A DNA stretch of 6,075 bases from Syntrophus sp034006265 (GTDB lineage Bacteria > Desulfobacterota > Syntrophia > Syntrophales > Syntrophaceae). The translations under genes were made by a program, and so were the position numbers. Where the stretch lies: positions 1 through 6,075 of the forward strand of contig JAVETB010000125.1 of assembly GCA_034006265.1 (NCBI GenBank), written 5' to 3'. Shown piece by piece: positions 1 to 6,075 of this stretch (the stretch's first letter is position 1; each line of letters begins with the position of its first letter). The notes under the pieces are model-generated. The model worked only from the letters and a program-made list of their open reading frames with translations. It was not told the origin of the DNA and searched no databases.

Positions 1-753
1 TACGTCCAGTTCGCGACCTTTATAAATAAGTTTGCGCGCGGAAAGATCAACGGTCAACAAAGGCGCTTCTTCCCTGATAAGGGAGAGCATCAGGGTGGGC
101 GGGTCCTGCGCCTCCTTGAGCAGATCGTCCACAATCCGGTCCCGTACGGAAACAAAAGGGGCGGAGATCAGTGAAATCCGGGCATATCGGGTTTCCTTGA
201 CGTAGCGTTCGCCCCTGCGGTCGGTCAGCTCGATTGCCGTGGACTCTTGGGGCGGATAGAAGAAATCCCGGTTGCTCTCGAATTCAGGGGAAACCAGGAC
301 ATGGTAAACCCTGTCCTGCGGCCTTCCGTACAGATGCGCGGCGGTCATCAGGCAGGCGCTCATGGTCTTGCGTCCGCCGGCGATGGAAAAGAAAACCGCC
401 GTGCCGGGATCACGCGTAAACTGGAACGTCAGCGAAAGGCACAGTTCCAGAAGCCGTTCATTGTCCTCTTCATCGGCGATGTCATCGATTTCGATGCCGT
501 TTCTGCTCTTGACGACATGGATGTTCTCCGTGCCGAAGTGAATGGATGGGGGAGAAATGCCGTATTCCCTCAGGTAACGGTAATACTGGCCGTCCGTGGG
601 GGAAAGCAGACAGGCATTGATCTGCTCTTTGCCTTCCCGTGTTGTGATGACGTGAATGGCCTGGACCGCCTGATCCTCCTGGTGCAGCGCATAGAGGGTT
701 TCGGTGAGAACCTGGGGCGTCAGGCCCGTAACGGCAAGGAGGATATGTTTCAT
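1..753 (-). CDS. CARF-domain CRISPR ring nuclease, Csm6-like NE0113 (TIGR02584/Cas_NE0113) family; C-terminus cut by window edge
   Basis: Reading the minus strand from the ATG at 753-751 gives 251 open codons to the window edge. The N-terminus MKHILLAVTGLTPQVLTETL and the motif SIAGGRKTMS (residues 123-132) are the two nucleotide-binding signatures of the CRISPR-associated Rossmann fold (CARF) in the NE0113 family, which databases name 'ring nuclease Csm6'. Family knowledge: such proteins bind cyclic oligoadenylate made by type III Cas10, and either act on it or are switched on by it. Lys129 and the Thr residues of the first loop are plausible ligand contacts. Residues 232-251 look like the opening beta-hairpin of a winged helix; the rest lies outside. 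No HEPN RNase motif (RxxxxH) is identified in the visible part. The start overlaps the cas6 stop by ATGA, with GAGG seven bases upstream, so translation is probably coupled. The family call is strong. The biochemical role (ring nuclease, effector or regulator) is inferred. Confidence 0.86.
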   Translation of the reverse strand, partial: MKHILLAVTGLTPQVLTETLYALHQEDQAVQAIHVITTREGKEQINACLLSPTDGQYYRYLREYGISPPSIHFGTENIHVVKSRNGIEIDDIADEEDNERLLELCLSLTFQFTRDPGTAVFFSIAGGRKTMSACLMTAAHLYGRPQDRVYHVLVSPEFESNRDFFYPPQESTAIELTDRRGERYVKETRYARISLISAPFVSVRDRIVDDLLKEAQDPPTLMLSLIREEAPLLTVDLSARKLIYKGRELDV

Positions 754-1730
754 GGCTTGGCCTCGGTAAGGGATATTTTCCCCAGACCGAAAGTGGTCTG
801 CTTGCCCAAGTGGATCTTTTCGCAGAAGCGCAATAGAGGGAGAAATTCGGTCAGGGGGCCGCAATAGCGAATGCTGCCGGTCAGGCCGCCCATGAGCATG
901 GACTGATCCTGGCGATTGGAGTAACGCTTCCAGTCAAACCAGTGAAGTCCGGATCTCTCAACCTCAATCCCCCGGGCGCGCTCAACGAGGCCCCGGTAGT
1001 CCAGGGCAGGTTCCCCCCGTCCGTAGTATCGACACAGGGAGGAAATACGGCGCAGGGCGGAGCGGATAAGGACATGGAAGGGAAGGTCGGCTTCCAGTCG
1101 GTTTTCGTATTTAAGGCGAAGGGGGGTCAGAAGGGTCACTTCAAGGGAGTTGCAGGGATTATGATTCCTTGTGTCCGGGAAATCCGGATTCATAAGGTCT
1201 TCGGCAAACCGTCCGCTTTGAAGGGATCGTTCCCGGCTGTCGTAAAGGGTCGTATTGGCTGCCGTGACGGATTGAAGGAAAAAGCGGGCTCGCGAATGAT
1301 CCCTCTGCCGGCCGATTCCCAACTGACCCATCTGTTCGAGGGCGTAAACGAAATAGGGAAGGTAATCGTTGGCCTGACCAAAGAGGATCAGGCCGAAATC
1401 AAAGGACTCACCCTGGAGGTATGACCTGCGGGGGTCTAGAGGGGGTTCGAGGACGTAAGGATGGGGTGGCGCTGCGATCCGGCGGCGCTCTGCCGGCAGC
1501 ATTCCCTGTTGATGGTCTGTGCGCGATTCCTCACTGGGGCGGATCTCAAAAACGAAGGCATAAACACATTTTTCCCGCAGGAGGCAGGAGGAACAATCCT
1601 GGCGCTTCAATGCACAGGCCACGGACTTCAGGGCATGGCCGAAAACTCCCCGGAAGGTGGACCCTTTATAATGGGGGAGAACCGCATCATCCAGAAAGGT
1701 ATTATGGAATGAGTATCTGCCGTACAACAT
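750..1730 (-). CDS. cas6: Cas6-family RAMP endoribonuclease (pre-crRNA processing)
   Basis: This 326-residue protein matches the Cas6 group with the PF10040-type C-terminal domain, usually about 300-340 residues and found with type III systems. Its role is to cut the CRISPR precursor transcript within repeats to give crRNAs. Visible family marks are the N-terminal LPHYKGSTFRGVFGHALK segment (residues 18-35), a cysteine group (Cys39, 46, 49, 55) that may bind zinc, and the C-terminal glycine-rich loop GKQTTFGLGKI (309-319) typical of RAMP ferredoxin folds. His9 and His20 are candidate catalytic residues, not proven. I chose the ATG at 1730-1728 because AGGTGA lies eight bases upstream; an in-frame GTG at 1742-1740 would add four residues but has no ribosome site of its own. 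The stop overlaps the CARF gene start (ATGA), so the two form one operon reading towards base 1. An atypical RAMP effector subunit is the alternative, less likely given the N-terminal motif. Confidence 0.85.
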   Translation of the reverse strand: MLYGRYSFHNTFLDDAVLPHYKGSTFRGVFGHALKSVACALKRQDCSSCLLREKCVYAFVFEIRPSEESRTDHQQGMLPAERRRIAAPPHPYVLEPPLDPRRSYLQGESFDFGLILFGQANDYLPYFVYALEQMGQLGIGRQRDHSRARFFLQSVTAANTTLYDSRERSLQSGRFAEDLMNPDFPDTRNHNPCNSLEVTLLTPLRLKYENRLEADLPFHVLIRSALRRISSLCRYYGRGEPALDYRGLVERARGIEVERSGLHWFDWKRYSNRQDQSMLMGGLTGSIRYCGPLTEFLPLLRFCEKIHLGKQTTFGLGKISLTEAKP

Positions 1731-1738
1731 GCGTCTGT

Positions 1739-1744
1739 TCACCT
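1739..1744 (-). promoter_or_regulatory. Ribosome binding site that decides the cas6 start
   Basis: AGGTGA on the minus strand, eight bases before the ATG at 1730-1728. It overlaps the alternative upstream GTG codon (1742-1740), which has only a CTCTCATTTTCAG stretch before it and no purine-rich site. This favours the ATG. Confidence 0.6.
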
Positions 1745-1809
1745 GAAAATGAGAGTGTTGATCTGTTGGAACGCGATTTTATGCGTCCTGGCAGAAAAAG
1801 AACAGCGGT

Positions 1810-1819
1810 GCAACGTTGC
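1810..1819. repeat. 10-base perfect palindrome GCAACGTTGC, possible operator
   Basis: A perfect palindrome in the predicted leader of the cas transcript, about 80 bases before the cas6 ATG. Flanking bases add a weak CAGC/GCTG pairing. It could be a dimeric regulator site. The length is short enough to occur by chance, and no second copy is seen in the intergenic region. Confidence 0.25.
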
Positions 1820-1944
1820 TGATGGACTGTGTCTCGTGAAAGAGCGGAAAATCCCTGTTCTTGGCCCCCTTTCCCCGTATTAAATGTCGTCTTGGGATTG
1901 GGAGCAGAGAGAATGACTGGAATTATCCAATATTTATGCCGCCC

Positions 1945-1973
1945 CTTGTAGCACAGATGTGGAAGATGGTCAA
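1945..1973 (-). promoter_or_regulatory. Candidate sigma-70-type promoter for cas6 and the CARF gene
   Basis: On the minus strand, TTGACC (1973-1968, five of six matches to the -35 consensus) is separated by exactly 17 bases from TACAAG (1950-1945, four of six). TG plus one base precedes the -10, giving an extended -10. Initiation would fall near 1938 and leave a 5' leader of about 200 bases before cas6. This is the best of the minus-strand candidates I looked at, but it is inferred from consensus only. Confidence 0.4.
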
Positions 1974-2017
1974 CGGCCACCTCAAAAACCTGAACCCTGT
2001 CGCCCGGTGTGCAGGAG

Positions 2018-2038
2018 AAAAAAATAAAAAAAAAGAAA
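2018..2038. other. A-rich tract upstream of the kinase promoter region
   Basis: Seven A, one T, nine A, one G, then three A on the plus strand. Phased or long A-tracts bend DNA and can act as UP-like elements or help activator looping at sigma-54 promoters. It lies about 25 bases upstream of the sigma-54-like element. On the minus strand it reads as a T-run, but no GC-rich stem precedes it, so it is not called a terminator. Confidence 0.4.
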
Positions 2039-2044
2039 GTTCAG

Positions 2045-2074
2045 GTGAAAATTGTGAAGAGTGAGGCTTTTCAC
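2045..2074. repeat. Inverted repeat GTGAAAA / TTTTCAC, candidate operator
   Basis: Perfect 7-base arms (2045-2051 and 2068-2074) with a 16-base spacer. The right arm lies inside the sigma-54-like element at 2064-2079, so a bound protein could block or modulate it. The stem is too AT-rich to suggest a terminator. A direct echo of GTGAA inside the spacer (2055-2059) may simply reflect local composition. Confidence 0.3.
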
Positions 2075-2079
2075 TTGCA
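2064..2079 (+). promoter_or_regulatory. Sigma-54-like -24/-12 element upstream of the hybrid kinase gene
   Basis: The sequence AGGCTTTTCACTTGCA aligns with the consensus TGGCACGNNNNTTGCA. It keeps the GGC of the -24 box, the TTGCA of the -12 box, and the obligatory 10 bases between GG and GC. The middle ACG of the -24 box is not conserved. Transcription would begin near 2090, about 50 bases before the GTG start. No activator site is recognised. If real, expression of the phosphorelay operon needs RpoN and an enhancer-binding protein. Confidence 0.38.
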
Positions 2080-2123
2080 TGGAGTTGTCCGTAACATTGA
2101 CAGAACTATTCAAGAAGAATTTC

Positions 2124-2130
2124 AAGGAGA
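2124..2130 (+). promoter_or_regulatory. Ribosome binding site that decides the GTG start of the kinase
   Basis: AAGGAGA, nine bases before the GTG at 2140, is close to the ideal anti-16S sequence. The first in-frame ATG (2185) also has a GGAG five bases upstream, but starting there would remove the first strand of the PAS domain. The GTG is preferred. Confidence 0.7.
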
Positions 2131-2139
2131 ATCATTAGC

Positions 2140-5100
2140 GTGATATCTTCAGACTTGAAGGAAGAGCGTACACTTGGAGTGGCGATGCTCAGCCCGGATC
2201 TCAAGGTGCTGGCCATCAACAACCGGTTTCGGGAATGGTTCCCCGCACTGAAGATCGAGGATCAGCCGCTTTGCTATAAATCCTTTCGTTTCCATCCACG
2301 GGAGGAAACCTGCCCGAATTGCCCCGTTCTCAAAACCCTGGAAGACGGACAGTCCCATGAAGCGAAGATGGAAGTCTGGTCCCCCGATGGGATCAGGATT
2401 CTGCATGTCGTTTCAACGCCTCTTGCGGCCTCTTCGGACGGGCGGGTGACAGCCGTCATAGAGACCGTGGACGACAGGACGGAGCAGGGGAAATCCACGG
2501 AAATGCTGATCCAGGATGCGGAGCGGATGGAATCGCTGCTGACCTTGAACTCCATGTCCGACCAGCCGATCGAAACCATCATCCCCTTTGCCGTTGAAAA
2601 GAGCATTGCCCTTACGAACAGCGGGATCGGCTATTTCGCCGTTCTCAACCACGACGAGACGGTTCTGACCATGAAATACTGGTCCCGGTCCGCCCATGCC
2701 GCCTGCAGGATCGCCGACAAGCCCCTCGTCTACCCCGTGGAACAAACGGGCCTCTGGGGTGAGGCAGTGCGGCGCAGGAAGGCGATCATCACCAACGATT
2801 ATGCCTCCCCCAGCCCGTGCAAGAAAGGAATTCCAGAGGGGCACGTCCCCATTCTCCGGCACATGAACATCCCCATCTTCAGCGGGAATCGCATTGCCGC
2901 CGTGGCGGGAGTCGGCAACAAGGCGACGCCGTATGGAATGAACGACCTCCGTCAGCTGAAACTCCTGATGGACGGCTTGTGGCGCATCATCACCCGCAGG
3001 CAGACCGAGGAGGCCCTGCTGGAAAGTGAAGCCAAGTTGAAGGCCATCACGGATTCCGCCCAGGATGCCATCACCATGACGGATTGTCAGGGTAAAATCT
3101 CCTATTGGAATCCCGCTGCCGAGCGCATTTTCGGGTACTCGAGCGGGGAGGCTTTGGGCCGGAATTTCTGCGAATGCGTTGCACCGACGCGCCTTCATGA
3201 GGCGTATCAATCCGCATTCGAGGAAATTCAGCAGACAGGCCGGGGGGGCGCCGTGGGGAAGACCATGGAATCGCAGGCCTGCCGGAAAAACGGGCAGGAG
3301 ATCGCCGTGGCCATATCGCTTTCTTCCGTCCAGGTAAAGGACCAGTGGCACACCGTGGCCATCTTGAGGGATATCACCGATCAGAAAATAGCTGATGAAA
3401 CCCTGCGCAGCACCCTGGCGGAATTGGCGCAGGTAAACAATGAGCTTGAAAAGGCCATCGGCTGGGCCAACGAGATGGCCTTTGAATCCCAGACCGCCAA
3501 CATCGCCAAGAGCCAGTTCCTGGCCAACATGAGCCATGAAATCCGAACTCCCATGAACGGCGTCATCGGCATGACCGCCCTGCTCATGGACACCGACCTG
3601 TCAAAGGAGCAGCGCGCCTATTGCGAGACGATCCAATCCAGCGGAGAGGCGCTTCTCGGCATCATCAACGACATTCTTGACTTTTCAAAAATTGAGGCGG
3701 GAAAAATCGAGCTGGAGGAGCTGGATTTCGACATCCGCAATACGGTGGAGGATTCTGCGGCAATTCTCGCCACGCGTGCCCATGAAAAACACATTGAGTT
3801 CACCTGCCGAATCGATCCGGGGCTGCATACCTACCTGTGCGGCGATCCGGGACGCCTCCGCCAGATCCTGATCAACCTGGGAAGCAATGCCGTCAAGTTC
3901 ACGGCCCGCGGCGAGGTTTCCTTCGATGTGGCTTCCGTGGAGGAAACGGACTCGCTCATCAGGGTGCGCTTCGAGGTGAGGGATACAGGTATCGGGATTC
4001 CGCGGGAGAAAATCGGCCTTCTGTTCAACCCCTTCCAGCAGGTGGATACCTCGACGACGCGGCGCTTCGGCGGGACCGGCCTCGGGCTGGTCATTTCGAA
4101 GCGTCTGGCGGAGTTGATGGGGGGCGAAATCGGCGTGAAAAGCGTCGAGGGGCAGGGGTCGACGTTCTGGTTTACTGCCGTCTTCAAGCGGCAGAGGCCG
4201 TGCAGGGGCATCGAAGCGGTACCCCCCCCCGCCGATGTCCGCGGGGTGCGGGTTCTCGCCGTAGACGACAACGCCACCAACCGCCTCATCCTTTCCGAAC
4301 AGCTGGATTCGTGGGGGATGCGCCATACCGTGGTCAACAACGGACCGGATGCCCTGTCGCTCCTCCGTGACGCCAGCAGAAAAGGCGATCCCTACCGGAT
4401 TGTCGTGACGGACATGCAGATGCCCGGCATGGACGGGGAATCCCTGGGGAAGGCGATCAAGGCGGACCCCCTGTTGAAGGACACCCTCCTGATCATGATG
4501 ACCTCCATGGGCAAACGGGGCGATGCCAGGCGACTGCACGCCGTTGGCTTTTCCGCCTATCTGACCAAGCCGGTTAAGCAATCCCAGCTCTTCGACTGCC
4601 TGTCGACCGTTTTAGGCCGGAGCATCCACCCCGGAGCAGCGGAAGAGGCCGCCATGGTGACCCGGCATACGCTCAACGAGGCCCAGCGGCGGAAGACCCG
4701 GATTCTTCTCGTTGAAGACAATCCAACCAACCAGAAGGTTGCGCTGTCCATCCTTGAAAAGGTCGGTTTTTCCGCCGACGTGGCGGGCAACGGACGGGAG
4801 GCCATCGAAGCCCTGAGAAAGGCGCCCTATGACATGGTCTTCATGGATGTCCAGATGCCGGTCATGGATGGTTTCGCCGCAACGCGGATGATCCGGGACG
4901 GCCGATCCGGCGTTTTCAATTCCGAGATTCCCATCATCGCGATGACCGCCCATGCCATGAAGGGAGACCGGGAGCGCTGCATCGGGATGGGCATGAGCGA
5001 CTACATCCCCAAGCCCATCATGCCCGGGGTGCTGGCCGAGATGCTCGACAAATGGCTGGTCCGCGCCCCGGAAGACGCGGCTCCGCGGACGGTTCCAACG

Positions 5101-5466
5101 TCATCGGGAGAGGCGGAGCCGGTCTCCGGGCCGGTTGTTTTCGATCGGCAAACCCTTCTGGACCGGCTGCTGGGAGACCGGGAGCTGGTTAAAGAGATCT
5201 GCGCAGGCTACCTGGAAGAAATGCCGGAACAGCTTCAGCGGTTGAGGCAGGCCGTCGATCGGAATGACGGGGACCTGGTTGGGAAAATGTCGCATACCAT
5301 GAAAGGCGCCGCAGCCAACGTGGGGGCCATGGCGCTGAGCGCCGCGGCCCTGAAGATGGAAAAGACCGCAAGGGGGGGCCGACCGGAGCAGATGGCCTTG
5401 CTCCTGCCGGAGATGGAGCGGCATTTTGATGTCCTGAAAAAGCGCATGGGGGAAGATCTGATATGA
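2140..5466 (+). CDS. Soluble hybrid sensor histidine kinase, PAS-GAF-PAS-HisKA-HATPase-REC-REC-HPt
   Basis: An 1108-residue cytoplasmic phosphorelay kinase with no membrane segment or signal peptide. Domains in order: a PAS-like sensor (about 10-115) with Cys45, Cys58 and Cys61 in a CPNCP context; a GAF domain (about 130-285); a second PAS (about 296-415); a coiled-coil linker (about 415-455); HisKA (about 456-521) with the phospho-accepting His466 in SHEIRTP; HATPase_c (about 567-684) with Asn583 of the N box, DTGIGI (615-620) and GGTGLGL (644-650). Next come REC1 (about 704-825; Asp709/710, phospho-Asp758, Thr788, Lys810), REC2 (about 854-975; Glu859/Asp860, phospho-Asp903, Thr936, Lys958) and a C-terminal HPt (about 1000-1105) with His1052 in SHTMKGAAAN. 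All key residues are present, so the relay appears intact. The input signal is unknown. The gene overlaps the following REC-GGDEF gene by ATGA, making that protein the probable final acceptor. Its resemblance to BarA-type multi-step kinases is in the order of domains only. Confidence 0.97.
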   Translation: MISSDLKEERTLGVAMLSPDLKVLAINNRFREWFPALKIEDQPLCYKSFRFHPREETCPNCPVLKTLEDGQSHEAKMEVWSPDGIRILHVVSTPLAASSDGRVTAVIETVDDRTEQGKSTEMLIQDAERMESLLTLNSMSDQPIETIIPFAVEKSIALTNSGIGYFAVLNHDETVLTMKYWSRSAHAACRIADKPLVYPVEQTGLWGEAVRRRKAIITNDYASPSPCKKGIPEGHVPILRHMNIPIFSGNRIAAVAGVGNKATPYGMNDLRQLKLLMDGLWRIITRRQTEEALLESEAKLKAITDSAQDAITMTDCQGKISYWNPAAERIFGYSSGEALGRNFCECVAPTRLHEAYQSAFEEIQQTGRGGAVGKTMESQACRKNGQEIAVAISLSSVQVKDQWHTVAILRDITDQKIADETLRSTLAELAQVNNELEKAIGWANEMAFESQTANIAKSQFLANMSHEIRTPMNGVIGMTALLMDTDLSKEQRAYCETIQSSGEALLGIINDILDFSKIEAGKIELEELDFDIRNTVEDSAAILATRAHEKHIEFTCRIDPGLHTYLCGDPGRLRQILINLGSNAVKFTARGEVSFDVASVEETDSLIRVRFEVRDTGIGIPREKIGLLFNPFQQVDTSTTRRFGGTGLGLVISKRLAELMGGEIGVKSVEGQGSTFWFTAVFKRQRPCRGIEAVPPPADVRGVRVLAVDDNATNRLILSEQLDSWGMRHTVVNNGPDALSLLRDASRKGDPYRIVVTDMQMPGMDGESLGKAIKADPLLKDTLLIMMTSMGKRGDARRLHAVGFSAYLTKPVKQSQLFDCLSTVLGRSIHPGAAEEAAMVTRHTLNEAQRRKTRILLVEDNPTNQKVALSILEKVGFSADVAGNGREAIEALRKAPYDMVFMDVQMPVMDGFAATRMIRDGRSGVFNSEIPIIAMTAHAMKGDRERCIGMGMSDYIPKPIMPGVLAEMLDKWLVRAPEDAAPRTVPTSSGEAEPVSGPVVFDRQTLLDRLLGDRELVKEICAGYLEEMPEQLQRLRQAVDRNDGDLVGKMSHTMKGAAANVGAMALSAAALKMEKTARGGRPEQMALLLPEMERHFDVLKKRMGEDLI
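4222..4230 (+). repeat. Run of nine C inside the kinase coding region
   Basis: A C9 homopolymer encodes part of the proline-rich linker (VPPPADV, about residues 694-700) between the HATPase and REC1 domains. Runs this long are prone to replication slippage. Gain of one C would shift to a frame that stops at 4368-4370, leaving the sensor and kinase core without receivers or HPt. As read, the frame is intact. Confidence 0.85.
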
Positions 5467-6075
5467 AGGTTCTCATCGCCGAGGATGATTCCACATCGCG
5501 TCGAATTCTGACGGCCATTTTGAAAAAGTGTGGTTACGATCCCGTTGTCACGGAGGACGGTCAGGCGGCCTGGGACATCCTGAAGCAGGCCGACGCGCCG
5601 AAGCTTCTTCTTCTTGACTGGAATATGCCGAAAATGGAAGGCCCGGAAATCTGCCGCCTCCTGAGGCAGGAAAGGACATCGGATCCCCCTTATGTCATTT
5701 TGTTGACGAGCCGGGACGAGAAGGAGGACATCGTTCTGGGATTGGATGCCGGGGCCAATGACTACATCGTGAAACCTTACGATCCGAAAGAACTGCAGGC
5801 GCGCATCCGGGTCGGGGGGCGGATGATCGAGCTGCAGGCCAGCCTGGCAAAGGCCTATGCGGCGCTGAGCCACCAGGCGACCCACGATCCGCTGACCGGG
5901 GTGCTGAACCGACGCGCCGTTCTGAAAAGGCTCTCCGAGGAGCTGGAGCGGGCAAAGCGGGAGAAGGGGCGATTGAGCATCGGCATGTGCGACCTCGATC
6001 ACTTCAAGAAGATAAACGACACCCACGGCCACCTGGTGGGGGATAACGCGCTGACCGCTTTCACCCGCTGCGTTG
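5463..6075 (+). CDS. REC-GGDEF response regulator, predicted diguanylate cyclase (C-terminus cut by window edge)
   Basis: From the ATG at 5463, 204 codons are open to the edge. Residues 1-118 form a receiver domain: acidic pocket Asp8/Asp9, phospho-acceptor Asp52 in LLLDWNMPKMEG, Thr82, and Lys104 in VKPYDP. A short helical linker (about 119-138) leads into a GGDEF domain that starts with HDPLTGVLNRRA (141-152) and continues with CDLDHFKKIND (176-186), containing metal-binding Asp177, and HGHLVGD (188-194). The GGDEF signature and any inhibitory RxxD site lie beyond the window, so catalytic competence cannot be checked. Family knowledge: PleD/WspR-like proteins of about 300 residues make c-di-GMP when phosphorylation drives dimerisation. 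Its start overlaps the kinase stop (ATGA), and a GGGGGAAG seven bases upstream serves as ribosome site, so the two are co-translated. Phosphate probably arrives from kinase His1052. Confidence 0.95.
   Translation, partial: MKVLIAEDDSTSRRILTAILKKCGYDPVVTEDGQAAWDILKQADAPKLLLLDWNMPKMEGPEICRLLRQERTSDPPYVILLTSRDEKEDIVLGLDAGANDYIVKPYDPKELQARIRVGGRMIELQASLAKAYAALSHQATHDPLTGVLNRRAVLKRLSEELERAKREKGRLSIGMCDLDHFKKINDTHGHLVGDNALTAFTRCV

Larger units (their letters stand above)
1743..2139. other. Divergent intergenic region between the cas operon and the kinase operon
   Basis: About 400 bases separate the outward-facing cas6 and kinase genes. I see no convincing gene here. Two small open frames, one on each strand, carry no recognisable motif, and the minus-strand one runs into cas6. 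The region is more AT-rich than the flanking genes. It contains, from left to right, a 10-base palindrome (1810-1819), a candidate cas promoter (1945-1973), an A-rich tract (2018-2038), an inverted repeat (2045-2074) overlapping a sigma-54-like element (2064-2079), and the kinase ribosome site (2124-2130). No CRISPR repeat, tRNA or transposon end is visible. Confidence 0.7.

Noticed and set aside
247..867. Plus-strand open frame of about 200 codons
   Set aside because: Lies antisense to the CARF gene, which has clear family motifs; the antisense protein shows no recognisable domain.
942..1424. Plus-strand open frame opposite cas6
   Set aside because: Antisense to a well-supported Cas6 gene, with low-complexity, motif-free translation.
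1795..1823. Hairpin plus T-run on the minus strand as an attenuator before cas6
   Set aside because: The stem is only about four pairs with a large loop, too weak for an intrinsic terminator.
1702..1980. Minus-strand frame of 92 codons upstream of cas6
   Set aside because: It overlaps the cas6 start in another frame, spans the candidate promoter, and has no recognisable motif.
1861..2064. Plus-strand frame of 67 codons in the intergenic region
   Set aside because: Starts at TTG without a good ribosome site, and its lysine-rich end simply translates the A-tract.
2097..2102. Perfect TTGACA as a -35 box for the kinase gene
   Set aside because: No acceptable -10 lies 15-18 bases downstream, and initiation would fall within or beyond the ribosome binding site.
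1743..2139. CRISPR array or leader between cas6 and the kinase
   Set aside because: No repeated 25-40 base unit with regular spacing is present here or elsewhere in the window.
2413..3537. Long minus-strand frames (also 3685-4581 and 5235-6032)
   Set aside because: They are antisense shadows of the kinase and cyclase genes in GC-rich DNA; the plus-strand domains are unambiguous.

Overview
The window looks like a chromosomal segment of a GC-rich Gram-negative bacterium. A Desulfobacterota (deltaproteobacterial) host is a guess. It rests on the multi-sensor hybrid kinase, a PAS domain with a CPNCP cysteine motif, a sigma-54-like promoter, and a type III CRISPR neighbourhood. No rRNA or other phylogenetic marker is present to confirm it.

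Left third (1-1742, minus strand): two overlapping CRISPR-associated genes, read right to left. The first is a Cas6-family RAMP endoribonuclease that matures crRNA (750-1730). It is followed, with a 4-base ATGA overlap, by a CARF-domain protein of the NE0113/TIGR02584 'ring nuclease Csm6' family, whose C-terminus runs off the window at base 1. CARF proteins of this class respond to the cyclic oligoadenylate made by the Cas10 subunit of type III systems, so cas10 and the remaining effector genes, and possibly an array, are expected beyond base 1. No CRISPR repeats lie inside the window.

Middle (1743-2139): a divergent, AT-richer intergenic region. It holds a candidate extended -10 promoter for the cas genes, a short palindrome, an A-rich tract, an inverted repeat, and a sigma-54-like -24/-12 element facing the kinase gene.

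Right two thirds (2140-6075, plus strand): a phosphorelay pair. A 1108-residue soluble hybrid histidine kinase (PAS-GAF-PAS-HisKA-HATPase-REC-REC-HPt) overlaps by ATGA with a REC-GGDEF response regulator, a predicted diguanylate cyclase cut by the right edge just before its GGDEF signature. The likely relay is His466 to a REC aspartate (Asp758 or Asp903), to HPt His1052, then to Asp52 of the cyclase, turning an intracellular signal into c-di-GMP. The two halves are divergently arranged. Nothing in the sequence shows that they work together, although each side concerns a different cyclic-nucleotide second messenger.
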